36,768 bases of DNA from Actinomycetota bacterium (GTDB taxonomy: Bacteria; Actinomycetota; Actinomycetes; S36-B12; UBA5976): contig RGDC01000004.1 in assembly GCA_009918005.1 (NCBI GenBank), positions 1 to 36,768 of the forward strand, in the 5' to 3' direction. Shown one piece after another: positions 27,899-36,768 of this stretch (position 1 is its first letter; each line of letters begins with the position of its first letter). A program made the translations under genes and the position numbers. The notes below the pieces were generated by a model. That model saw only the letters and a list, made by a program, of their open reading frames with translations, had not been told where the DNA came from and made no database searches.

Positions 27899-29160
27899 CT
27901 GAGTTATTCAAGGCTCCAAAGGGAACGTACGACGTAACACCACCATTTTCAGCTTTGTGGTTAGCAGTTCGTGACGCCCTCTCAACTCCGCCGCGGAATT
28001 CAGGTTACGGATACATTGAAACGCCAATTTTTGAAGACACCGCACTATTTGTTCGCGGAGTTGGCGAATCCACTGATGTGGTTTCAAAAGAGATGTACAC
28101 CTTCGAAGATAAGGGTGGTCGCAGCCTGACGCTTAAACCAGAGGGAACTGCAGGCGTTCTTCGCGCGATGTTAGAAAATCGAATGGATCGCGGTGCATTG
28201 CCTTCAAAGGTCTGGTACACCGGGCCACACTTTAGATATGAGCAGCCGCAATCTGGTCGCTACCGCCAACACACCCAGGTCGGTGTTGAAACTATAGGTT
28301 CTTCAGACCCCGCACTAGATGCTGAAGTTATTTGGATGGCACACCATGCCCAGCGAAACATTCTGGGAATGAAACAAGTACGGATTCTCGTTAATTCACT
28401 TGGATGCCACGAGTGTCGTCCAGGTTACCGACAGACCTTGGTTGAATTTTTAAACAATTGCGATTTAGACGAGGCAACTCGAGTGCGCGCTGAAATCAAT
28501 CCGCTACGAGTCCTGGATGACAAGCGCGAGGCTATACAAAGTCAGTTGAAAGACGCTCCACTAATGCCAGATCACTTGTGCTCGGCTTGCTCTGAACATC
28601 ATGAAAAAGTACTTGAGTATCTCGACGCCCTTGGCGTGGAATACGAAAAGGCTCCGAGATTAGTTCGTGGCTTGGATTACTACGTCAGAACAACATTTGA
28701 ATGTGTGCACGATGGACTCGGTGCCCAATCTGCCATTGGGGGCGGTGGCAGGTATGACGGATTGATTGAAACTTTAGGTGGCCCAGCAATTGGCGGAGTT
28801 GGTTTTGGTTTGGGTGTAGATCGAACTTGCTTGGCGGTTCAAGCTGAGGGTTTGCAGTTAGTGGATGATGCCAGCACAGATGTTTTCATGATCCCTGTCG
28901 GTAATGAAGCTGTCACCAAAATTGTTGGTTTATCGGGGCTAATCAGGGCTGCCGGAATCAATGCCGACATCGCCTACGATGGCAGGTCAATTAAGGCAGC
29001 CATGAAGAGCGCAGACCGGACTGGGGCAAAGTATGCGGTAATCATTGGTGAGGACGAAATCACAAACTCAACCGTTGTGATCAAAAACCTCGCAGATGGG
29101 TCACAGGAAAGCCTCTCCGTAGAATTACTAGTAAGCGTTTTGTTAGATCGTCTCAAATAG
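27895..29160 (+). CDS. hisS: Histidyl-tRNA synthetase
   Basis: KAPKGTYDVTPP, LTLKPEGTAGVLRAMLE, GPHFRYEQPQSGRYRQHTQVGVE, LVRGLDYYVRTTFE, IGGGGRYDGLIE, GFGLGVDR. Confidence 0.97.
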   Translation: MTELFKAPKGTYDVTPPFSALWLAVRDALSTPPRNSGYGYIETPIFEDTALFVRGVGESTDVVSKEMYTFEDKGGRSLTLKPEGTAGVLRAMLENRMDRGALPSKVWYTGPHFRYEQPQSGRYRQHTQVGVETIGSSDPALDAEVIWMAHHAQRNILGMKQVRILVNSLGCHECRPGYRQTLVEFLNNCDLDEATRVRAEINPLRVLDDKREAIQSQLKDAPLMPDHLCSACSEHHEKVLEYLDALGVEYEKAPRLVRGLDYYVRTTFECVHDGLGAQSAIGGGGRYDGLIETLGGPAIGGVGFGLGVDRTCLAVQAEGLQLVDDASTDVFMIPVGNEAVTKIVGLSGLIRAAGINADIAYDGRSIKAAMKSADRTGAKYAVIIGEDEITNSTVVIKNLADGSQESLSVELLVSVLLDRLK

Positions 29161-29179
29161 TCCAATTAAGGAACCTTGA

Positions 29180-30925
29180 ATGCTAAGAAATACCAACGCT
29201 GGCGCGCTCCGTTTAAGCGATGCCGGTTCGCAAGTAATACTGGCTGGCTGGGTTGGCAAACGCCGTGACCATGGCGGAATTGCATTTCTAGATTTACGAG
29301 ACTCTACTGGCACAGTTCAGGTGGTTGTTCGCGATGAGGCTGTAGCGGGCGAACTGCGCTCGGAGTTTTGTCTTCAGATCATTGGCACTGTCGAAGCCCG
29401 ACCAGCTGGTAACGAAAACTCCGAGATCGAAACCGGAGATATAGAAGTCATTGCCGACTCGGTAATTGTATTGAGTAAGAGTGCCCCACTACCTTTCCCA
29501 ATAGACGACGCCATCACGGTTGGTGAAGAAACTCGTTTGAAGTATCGCTACCTTGATTTACGTCGTCCAGCAGCTGGCAACATTTTGCGCATGCGAAGTA
29601 ATGTGAATCGGCTAGCGCGGGAAGTTTTGCATGATCGTAACTTTGTTGAAATTGAAACGCCAACGCTTACTCGTAGCACTCCGGAAGGTGCTCGTGACTT
29701 CTTAGTGCCAGTTCGGCTGCAGCCAGGGCATTGGTATGCCTTGCCACAGAGCCCGCAGTTATTCAAGCAATTGTTGATGGTTGGTGGCATGGAGCGCTAT
29801 TACCAGATTGCCAGATGTTACCGAGATGAAGATTTCCGCAAGGATCGGCAACCCGAATTTACTCAACTCGACATCGAAATGAGCTTTGTCGAGCAAGAAG
29901 ACATTCTCGAAGTAGGCGAAGCCATTGTGCGCAGCCTGTGGCAAGGAACTTTGAACTACAAAATTGGGGACATTCCACGCATGACTTATTTCGATGCGAT
30001 GGACAAGTATGGCTCAGATAAACCAGATTTACGATTCGACATCGAATTGTCAGATTGCACTGCATATTTCAAGAACACTGAGTTCCGGGTATTTCAAAAC
30101 GAATACGTTGGCGCAGTTGTCATGCCTGGTGGCGCCGATCAACCACGTAGGACTTTTGATGCCTGGCAGGAGTGGGCTAAGCAGCGTGGCGCCAAGGGAT
30201 TGGCTTACGTAACTTTTGAGGCTGATGGTACTCTCGGCGGACCAGTTGCAAAAAATCTCTCTGACGATGAGCGAGCAGGTTTAGCAGCACACTTAGGTGC
30301 AAAGCTAGGTGACTGTGCCTTCTTCGGAGCGGGTGAAAAATCCAACACTCAACAATTGCTTGGTGCAGTTCGACAAGAGGTTGGCGAGCGCTGTGGACTA
30401 ATTGATGACAGCCAATGGTCTTTCCTATGGATAGTTGACGCACCGATGTTTGAAAGGACTGATGATGGAGGCTGGACCGCGGTTCACCACCCATTTACAT
30501 CACCTAACTCTGATTGGGTAGACCGATTCGAAGAAGCGCCAGATCAGGCTTTGGCCTGGGCATACGACATAGTCTGCAATGGTAATGAAATCGGCGGTGG
30601 CTCGATTCGTATCCACCGTAGCGATGTGCAGGAACGAGTCTTCAGCTTGCTTGGATTAAGTGATGAAGAGGCTCGCGAGAAGTTTGGCTTTTTGCTTGAT
30701 GCGTTTGCCTATGGGCCTCCACCGCATGGCGGCATTGCATTTGGTTGGGATCGAATCTGTATGTTGCTTTCGGGCGCCACCAGCTTGCGTGACGTGATTG
30801 CGTTTCCAAAGACTGGTGCGGGCTTTGATCCACTAACTAGTGCGCCCACCCCAATCACTGATCAACAGCGACTTGAGGCTGGAATCGACGCAGATCCATT
30901 CGCTCAAGACGCTAGCGATGACTGA
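29180..30925 (+). CDS. aspS: Aspartyl-tRNA synthetase (Asp or Asp/Asn)
   Basis: [110 protein letters not shown]. Confidence 0.97.
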   Translation: MLRNTNAGALRLSDAGSQVILAGWVGKRRDHGGIAFLDLRDSTGTVQVVVRDEAVAGELRSEFCLQIIGTVEARPAGNENSEIETGDIEVIADSVIVLSKSAPLPFPIDDAITVGEETRLKYRYLDLRRPAAGNILRMRSNVNRLAREVLHDRNFVEIETPTLTRSTPEGARDFLVPVRLQPGHWYALPQSPQLFKQLLMVGGMERYYQIARCYRDEDFRKDRQPEFTQLDIEMSFVEQEDILEVGEAIVRSLWQGTLNYKIGDIPRMTYFDAMDKYGSDKPDLRFDIELSDCTAYFKNTEFRVFQNEYVGAVVMPGGADQPRRTFDAWQEWAKQRGAKGLAYVTFEADGTLGGPVAKNLSDDERAGLAAHLGAKLGDCAFFGAGEKSNTQQLLGAVRQEVGERCGLIDDSQWSFLWIVDAPMFERTDDGGWTAVHHPFTSPNSDWVDRFEEAPDQALAWAYDIVCNGNEIGGGSIRIHRSDVQERVFSLLGLSDEEAREKFGFLLDAFAYGPPPHGGIAFGWDRICMLLSGATSLRDVIAFPKTGAGFDPLTSAPTPITDQQRLEAGIDADPFAQDASDD

Positions 30926-32237
30926 TTCTCTTTTCGATCAAGAGTCAAGTGGCTCGCCACTTGCGGTGCGAATGCGCCCGCGAACCCTTGATGAATTTGT
31001 TGGACAACGTAAAGCAATCGCAAAAGGTAGTCCACTTCACAAACTACTTCAACCAACCGACTTGGACACAAAATCATCGGTAATTTTGTGGGGTCCGCCT
31101 GGAACCGGAAAGACCACGTTGGCACAACTTATTGCGCGAGCTGGCTCTGCAAAATTCATGGAGTTGTCTGCCATTAACGCGGGTGTCAAAGATGTGCGCG
31201 AGGTTATCACTGCTGCGCAAGAGAACAAGTCGCTTTACGGAGTATCAACCGTATTGTTTGTGGATGAGGTGCATCGCTTCAATAAAACTCAACAAGATGC
31301 GCTGTTACCCGGTGTGGAGAATGGCTGGGTAACTCTCGTTGCCGCAACTACTGAAAATCCGTCATTCTCTGTCATTGCTCCACTGATGTCACGTTCGCTT
31401 TTGGTAACGCTGTCCGAGCTGGATGAAGCCGAGATTACTAATGTCATTGACCGTGCGATCTCCGATCCACGTGGCTTAAATGATTCAGTTTCGCTTGCTT
31501 CCGATGCGCTTGAGATGTTGATTCGATTGGCTGGTGGCGACGCCAGACGAGCCTTAACAGTTTTGGAAGCAGCGGCCGGAGTTGCACTCGGTAATGCTCA
31601 TTCAGAAATTTCTGTTGATGACATCAGTGCGGCTAGCGATCACAACGTCGTTCGCTATGACAAAGCTGGTGATCAGCACTACGACATCATCAGTGCCTAC
31701 ATTAAATCGATCCGTGGCTCAGACCCTGATGCTGCTCTGCATTATCTAGCCCGAATGCTCGAAGCTGGTGAGGATCCGCGCTTCATAGCCCGACGGTTAA
31801 TGATCAGTGCAAGCGAGGATATTGGATTGGCAGATAACTCAATGTTGTCGCTGGCAGTGTCGGCAGCTCAGACTGTGGTGCTAATAGGTATGCCCGAGGC
31901 TCGAATCACGCTTTCTCAAGTAACTATTGCGCTGGCTTTGGCGCCGAAATCGAACAGTGCTTACTTAGCAATTGATCACGCAATTGAAGACATCCGAAAA
32001 GGTGACATTGGAACTGTGCCCGCGCATCTTCGGGATTCTCATTATGCGCGAGCGGGAGATTTAGGTCATGGTGTCGGCTATACCTATCCGCACAATGAGC
32101 CTTCGGGAGTTAGTGAACAGAGATATTTGCCCGAGCCACTGAATCAAGCGAGGTATTACCAGCCCACAGATCGCGGTGAAGAAGTAGGTTTGCGCCAAGT
32201 TTGGAGCAAAATTCGTTCCATACTGGGTAGGGATTAA
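30918..32237 (+). CDS. rarA: Replication-associated recombination protein A (MgsA/RarA AAA+ ATPase)
   Basis: [81 protein letters not shown] 30918 fits better than the listed 30840 start, which lies inside aspS. Confidence 0.95.
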   Translation: MTDSLFDQESSGSPLAVRMRPRTLDEFVGQRKAIAKGSPLHKLLQPTDLDTKSSVILWGPPGTGKTTLAQLIARAGSAKFMELSAINAGVKDVREVITAAQENKSLYGVSTVLFVDEVHRFNKTQQDALLPGVENGWVTLVAATTENPSFSVIAPLMSRSLLVTLSELDEAEITNVIDRAISDPRGLNDSVSLASDALEMLIRLAGGDARRALTVLEAAAGVALGNAHSEISVDDISAASDHNVVRYDKAGDQHYDIISAYIKSIRGSDPDAALHYLARMLEAGEDPRFIARRLMISASEDIGLADNSMLSLAVSAAQTVVLIGMPEARITLSQVTIALALAPKSNSAYLAIDHAIEDIRKGDIGTVPAHLRDSHYARAGDLGHGVGYTYPHNEPSGVSEQRYLPEPLNQARYYQPTDRGEEVGLRQVWSKIRSILGRD

Positions 32238-32287
32238 GCCGTTACAACGTAAGTTCGTTAGGGTTTAGGGGATACCGAACCTGGTTT

Positions 32288-32303
32288 CAAGGTATTTACC
32301 TTG
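32288..32303 (+). other. Perfect inverted repeat CAAGGTA-TT-TACCTTG in the alaS 5' region
   Basis: 7-bp arms are exact reverse complements; located between a putative TAGGGT box (32259-32264) and the alaS start. Confidence 0.5.
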
Positions 32304-32318
32304 TTGCCAAATGCATAG

Positions 32319-34997
32319 ATGAAAGAGTTGATAGCAGTGGAATCCGCTGAAATTCGATCCAGATTTTTGAACTACTTTGAGTCCAAAGGTCACACGGTCG
32401 TGCCTAGCGCCAGTCTGCTGCTTGATGATCCAACACTTTTGTTCGTCAATGCTGGCATGGTGCCATTCAAGCCATACTTCTTAGGTGAAGCAGCGCCGCC
32501 GTATCCGCGGGCTGTGTCAGCACAAAAAGTGGTGCGGACTTTAGACATTGAAGAAGTTGGCAAAACCACGCGTCATGCCTCGTTTTTTCAAATGTGTGGA
32601 AATTTTTCTTTTGGTGATTACTTCAAGGCAGATGCAATTCCGTATGCCTGGGAACTACTAACTTCACCAGTTTCAGCAGGTGGGTATGGATTTCCAGAAG
32701 ACAAACTTTGGGTCACTGTTTACTTAGATGACGATGAAAGCGTTGACATCTGGCACAAAGTTGTCGGAGTTCCAATGGAGCGCATTCAGCGCCGCGACAT
32801 GGCAGACAATTATTGGTCAATGGGTGTACCTGGTCCATGTGGTCCATGTTCCGAAATTTATTACGATCGCGGACCGGAGCACGGTCGTGAGGGTGGTCCA
32901 ATCGCAGATGAGACTCGCTATCTGGAAGTTTGGAACCTTGTCTTTATGCAGTTCGAACGCGGTGAAGGACCAGGTAAGGAGAACTTTCCAATTCTTGGTG
33001 AGCTTCCATCAAAGAGCATTGATACTGGCATGGGTCTTGAACGGATGGCTGCTTTACTTCAAGGTGTCGACAACATTTATGAAATAGACACAACTCGAAT
33101 AATTTTGGATCGAGCCAGCGAACTAAGCGGTCGCAAGTATGGTTCCGACCCCAAGGCTGACATCGCTTTACGCGTTGTGGCTGATCACGCCCGAACTTGT
33201 GCCTTCCTGATTGCCGATGGTGTTCTGCCAGGTAACGAAGGTCGCGGTTATGTGTTGCGCAGAATTTTGCGTCGCGTTGTGCGCAACATGCGATTGCTAG
33301 GAACCAACGATCCTTCTATGAAGGATCTGATTGCGGCCAGTATCACTGCGATGTCACCCCAGTATCCAGAATTGTTGAATGAGCAAGGCCGTATCATGTC
33401 TATCGCAGCTGCCGAGGAAGAAACATTTCTGAGCACACTTGAACGTGGCACCTCTATGTTCGATTTAGCAGCAGCTGATTTGAAGTCGACGAAAACGAAA
33501 GTTTTGAGCGGTGATTCTGCATTCGCACTTCATGACACATTCGGATTTCCAATTGACCTAACGCTTGAAATGGCAGCCGAGCAAGGCTTAAGTGTTGACG
33601 AAGAAGGCTTCCGCCGATTAATGCAGGAACAAAGATCGCGTGCAAAGGCTGACTCAGTGGCCCGCAAGAGTGGGGTAGCAGCAGTTACGGTTTACCGCGA
33701 GATTATGGGTAAGTCCGGTGTTACCCAATTCACTGGTTACACCGAAACTGTCACGGAAAGCACAATCACTGGACTAGTAGTGGATGGCGTTGATGTTGAT
33801 AGTGCTGCTGAAGGTGACGAAGTAGAAGTTCTCACAGACCGCACCTCGTTTTACGCCGAGGGCGGTGGCCAGCTCGCTGACCATGGCCTGATAACTCTTG
33901 GTGATGGATCAGTTGTTGAGGTTTCTGACGTGCAAACCCCGGTACCCGGACTCTACGTACATCGAGGACGGGTTATATTCGGCGCACCAACAGTCGGTGT
34001 AAGTGCGGTTACGCAAGTAGATTTGCAACGCAGGCTTGCCATTTCGCGCGCTCACACAGCAACACATATGGTTCACAAAGCCTTCCGCGAAGCCTTGGGC
34101 GAAACTGCAACTCAGATGGGTTCGGAAAATTCACCTGGTCGCTTCCGGTTTGATTTCCCAAGCGCAGGCGCGGTGCCACAATCAGTTCTCTCCGACGTTG
34201 AGTCAAGAGTTAATGAAGTTTTGTTGGACAACTTGCTAGTGACTGCAGAGTTGATGACGCAGGAACAAGCAAGGGCTACGGGTGCGATGGCATTGTTTGG
34301 CGAAAAGTATGGCGACCAAGTACGAGTCGTTAGTGTCGGAGACTGGGCACGAGAACTCTGTGGCGGCACCCATACTGAACGCTCCGGACAACTTGGAGTC
34401 ATTACCTTCTTATCTGAAAGTTCAATCGGTGCCGGTGTGCGCCGTGTTGAAGCCTTAGTAGGCGCGGATGCATATCGGTACTTGGCGCGCGAGCATCACT
34501 TGGTGGCGCAGCTTTCGGAAATGACTAAAGTAAAAGCAGAGGAGTTGCCGGAGCGAATTTCCAAAATGATGGAAAAGCTGAAAGCAGCTGAGAAAGAGAT
34601 TGCAAAGGCTCGTACCGCGGCATTGACAAGCAACATAGATTCCTTAGTTGGAGAACCAACTCGAGTTGGCGATGTTGCGCTTTACAGATTTACTGCGCCA
34701 TCAGGTACTGCAGCAGGCGATCTACGAGATTTGGTTTCCAGTGCCAAGGGCAGCATCAAAGCAACTAACTTCGTTTTAGTCGGTGCAACGATAGACGACG
34801 AAAAGGTAGCAGTAGTTGTGACCACCGATTCTGCAGCCCGAGACTCTGGCGCTTCGGCAGCAGCAGTATTAAAGGTTATGCTTCCAGCACTTGATGGTAA
34901 GGGTGGCGGTAATGCAGAAATGGCCCAAGGTGGCGGATCTGCAATCGCAAATCTTGATGCGGCATTTACGGCAGCTACCGGTGGGATTAGCAGTTAA
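32319..34997 (+). CDS. alaS: Alanyl-tRNA synthetase
   Basis: AEIRSRFLNYFESKGHTVVPSASLL, FVNAGMVPFKPYFLG, HASFFQMCGNFSFGDYFK, editing motif HTATHMVHKAFRE, CGGTHTERSGQLG. True start may be GTG 32337 (VESAEIRSRF). Confidence 0.97.
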   Translation: MKELIAVESAEIRSRFLNYFESKGHTVVPSASLLLDDPTLLFVNAGMVPFKPYFLGEAAPPYPRAVSAQKVVRTLDIEEVGKTTRHASFFQMCGNFSFGDYFKADAIPYAWELLTSPVSAGGYGFPEDKLWVTVYLDDDESVDIWHKVVGVPMERIQRRDMADNYWSMGVPGPCGPCSEIYYDRGPEHGREGGPIADETRYLEVWNLVFMQFERGEGPGKENFPILGELPSKSIDTGMGLERMAALLQGVDNIYEIDTTRIILDRASELSGRKYGSDPKADIALRVVADHARTCAFLIADGVLPGNEGRGYVLRRILRRVVRNMRLLGTNDPSMKDLIAASITAMSPQYPELLNEQGRIMSIAAAEEETFLSTLERGTSMFDLAAADLKSTKTKVLSGDSAFALHDTFGFPIDLTLEMAAEQGLSVDEEGFRRLMQEQRSRAKADSVARKSGVAAVTVYREIMGKSGVTQFTGYTETVTESTITGLVVDGVDVDSAAEGDEVEVLTDRTSFYAEGGGQLADHGLITLGDGSVVEVSDVQTPVPGLYVHRGRVIFGAPTVGVSAVTQVDLQRRLAISRAHTATHMVHKAFREALGETATQMGSENSPGRFRFDFPSAGAVPQSVLSDVESRVNEVLLDNLLVTAELMTQEQARATGAMALFGEKYGDQVRVVSVGDWARELCGGTHTERSGQLGVITFLSESSIGAGVRRVEALVGADAYRYLAREHHLVAQLSEMTKVKAEELPERISKMMEKLKAAEKEIAKARTAALTSNIDSLVGEPTRVGDVALYRFTAPSGTAAGDLRDLVSSAKGSIKATNFVLVGATIDDEKVAVVVTTDSAARDSGASAAAVLKVMLPALDGKGGGNAEMAQGGGSAIANLDAAFTAATGGISS

Positions 34998-35000
34998 CAC

Positions 35001-35456
35001 ATGGTCACAGGCGTTCGCATTGCTCTCGATGTAGGTTCAGTGCGAATTGGTGTTGCTAAATGCGATCCAGAGGGATTAATTGCTACGCCGCTTGTAACTG
35101 TTGCTGCTGGTGCGGGTGCAGTAGCTGAAATTGTTGGCTTAATTGCTGAACATAATGCAATTTGCATCTACATTGGCAAACCCACCAACTTGGCTGGAAA
35201 AGATACAGCTAGTACCTTGTCCGCTCTCGAATTAGCCCGAGATTTGGCATTACAGATAGGTGAGTTGTCAGTTTCAATTCGCTTAATTGATGAAAGATTA
35301 AGTACCGTCAGTGCACAACGCGGGCTGCATGAGGTCGGTCGAAATACCAAGCAAAGTCGTGATGCAATAGATCAAGCAGCCGCTGTGGTTATTTTGGAGC
35401 ATGCTTTGGCATCGGAAAGACATGCGGGGAATTTAGTGGGAGAGGTAGTGATTTAG
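35001..35456 (+). CDS. Putative pre-16S rRNA nuclease / RuvX (YqgF family)
   Basis: VRIALDVGSVRIGVAKCDPEGLIATPL, IYIGKPTNLAGKD, LIDERLSTVSAQ, DAIDQAAAVVILEHAL. Confidence 0.94.
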   Translation: MVTGVRIALDVGSVRIGVAKCDPEGLIATPLVTVAAGAGAVAEIVGLIAEHNAICIYIGKPTNLAGKDTASTLSALELARDLALQIGELSVSIRLIDERLSTVSAQRGLHEVGRNTKQSRDAIDQAAAVVILEHALASERHAGNLVGEVVI

Positions 35457-36569
35457 ATGAGCAACTTAGATCTCTTCAATAACGACCCAAACACTTCGCC
35501 ACAACCTTCAGGGCACAAGTCCAAAAAGAAGTCAATTAGCAAGACTTTGGTCCCATTGCTAGCGATTATTGCTGTGATCGGTTTAGTCACCCCGCAAGTG
35601 ATTTCTCGTGTTTCTGGCGCGCCGGATTACCCAGGTCCAGGCTCTGGTTCAATCCAGGTTCAAATTGAGCCGGGCGAAACTTTGGCACAGATTGGAAACA
35701 ACCTAAAGGCTATTGGCGTGGTTAAGTCTGTTGATGGGTTCATTGCGGCAGCCAATGAAAACTCGGATAGTTCCACCATCTCACCAGGTACATACAACCT
35801 GCGTCTGAAGATGAAGAGTTCAGATGCGATCTTAGCTCTGCTAGATCCAGCCAACCGCGTGGTAACAAAGGTAGTAATTCCAGAAGGAAAGCGAGTCTCC
35901 TGGACCATAAACACGCTTGCAACTGCAACTGGTCTTCCCATGGCAGATTTTGAATCGGCATTGGCGAAGGCCGTTGAATTGGGGCTACCTGGATACGCAA
36001 GTGGCAATCCAGAGGGATTCTTGTTTCCAGCGACATATGAATTTCCACCAGGAACTACTGCAGAGCAGATAATCAGCACAATGATCGAGAGATTTAACGC
36101 CGAAGCTAAAGCAATCGACTTAGAAGCACGCGCCACTCAAATGGGTCGATCTGCATATGAAATTCTTACAGTCGCATCGCTACTTGAAGTTGAGGGTCAT
36201 CCTAGGGACTTTACAAAGGTAGCTCGTGTGGTTTACAACCGACTAGCTGAGCCGATGCCACTTCAGTTTGACTCGGCCGTTAATTATGGACTGGGTAAAA
36301 CTGACGTGATTCTGACAACTGAGCAGCTCACTGTTGACACGCCATATAACGTTTACCTTCATCCAGGATTGCCACCAACACCAATCGATAGTCCAGGAAC
36401 AAAGGCGCTTGAGGCGGCTTTAAACCCAGCGTCCGGTGATTGGCTGTACTTCATCACGGTTGATTTGAACACTCAGGAGACAAAATTCACCAGGTCATAT
36501 GATGAGTTTTTGGTTTGGAAAGATCAATTCCTAGCGTTCTGTGATGCCAATCCAGGTGTGTGCTTTTAA
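35457..36569 (+). CDS. mltG: Endolytic transglycosylase MltG (YceG-like)
   Basis: N-terminal TM helix, IPEGKRVSWTINTLA, EGFLFPATYEFPPGTTAEQIISTMIERF, LTVASLLEVEGHPRDFTKVARVVYNRL, PLQFDSAVNYGLG, YNVYLHPGLPPTPIDSPG. Confidence 0.95.
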   Translation: MSNLDLFNNDPNTSPQPSGHKSKKKSISKTLVPLLAIIAVIGLVTPQVISRVSGAPDYPGPGSGSIQVQIEPGETLAQIGNNLKAIGVVKSVDGFIAAANENSDSSTISPGTYNLRLKMKSSDAILALLDPANRVVTKVVIPEGKRVSWTINTLATATGLPMADFESALAKAVELGLPGYASGNPEGFLFPATYEFPPGTTAEQIISTMIERFNAEAKAIDLEARATQMGRSAYEILTVASLLEVEGHPRDFTKVARVVYNRLAEPMPLQFDSAVNYGLGKTDVILTTEQLTVDTPYNVYLHPGLPPTPIDSPGTKALEAALNPASGDWLYFITVDLNTQETKFTRSYDEFLVWKDQFLAFCDANPGVCF

Positions 36570-36768
36570 TGAAAGCAGCAGTTCTCGGTAGCCCCATCGC
36601 GCACTCACTTTCGCCAGTGCTTCACAATGCTGCCTATAAAGCTCTCAACCTAGAGCACACATATTCCGCAGTCGAAACAAAAGAATCCGAGCTTGGGAAG
36701 TTTCTAGACACAGTTGACTCGAGCTGGCTTGGTGTTTCGCTCACCATGCCGCTTAAAGAAATTGCATT
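36569..36768 (+). CDS. aroE: Shikimate dehydrogenase, N-terminal part (3' truncated by window edge)
   Basis: MKAAVLGSPIAHSLSPVLHNAAYKALNLEHTYSAVETK...SWLGVSLTMPLKEIA. ATG overlaps the mltG TAA stop; not listed in the ORF track because it is truncated. Confidence 0.93.
   Translation, partial: MKAAVLGSPIAHSLSPVLHNAAYKALNLEHTYSAVETKESELGKFLDTVDSSWLGVSLTMPLKEIA

Noticed and set aside
35660-36136. 158 aa - strand ORF antisense to mltG
   Set aside because: Shadow ORF over a clear MltG; no recognisable motifs.
1-36768. CRISPR arrays, transposases, integrases, phage genes or defence islands
   Set aside because: None seen. Nearly all the sequence is accounted for by housekeeping genes in conserved order.

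Overview
The window is a contiguous stretch of actinobacterial core genome (moderate GC, tightly packed, mostly + strand). It runs from a 5'-truncated dxs to a 3'-truncated aroE. Gene order closely follows the actinobacterial block I know from Mycobacterium: thrS-HIT-pgsA-patA-pimA ... pdxS-pdxT-yebC-ruvCAB-secDF-apt-rel-ppi-MBL-hisS-aspS-rarA-alaS-yqgF-mltG-aroE. Upstream lie rnd, a DUF3000-like gene, a DMT transporter, msrB, a RibD-C-like reductase, a Gly-Cys-Val tRNA cluster, and pabB-pabC. I see no phage, transposon, CRISPR array or defence island. The strongest candidate for something under-described is the minus-strand gene at 10567-11601, between the HIT gene and pgsA. It looks like a translational-GTPase (EF-G-like) G domain that has lost its nucleotide-binding motifs. 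Secondary observations are a hairpin shared by the convergent dxs/rnd 3' ends, a recurring TAGNNT -10-like box 6-8 nt upstream of start codons (leaderless candidates), no yajC between ruvB and secD, a Ser/Thr/Pro repeat linker in SecD, a direct repeat in a tRNA spacer, and mixed CCA encoding in the tRNAs. All calls come from reading the sequence; no database search was run.
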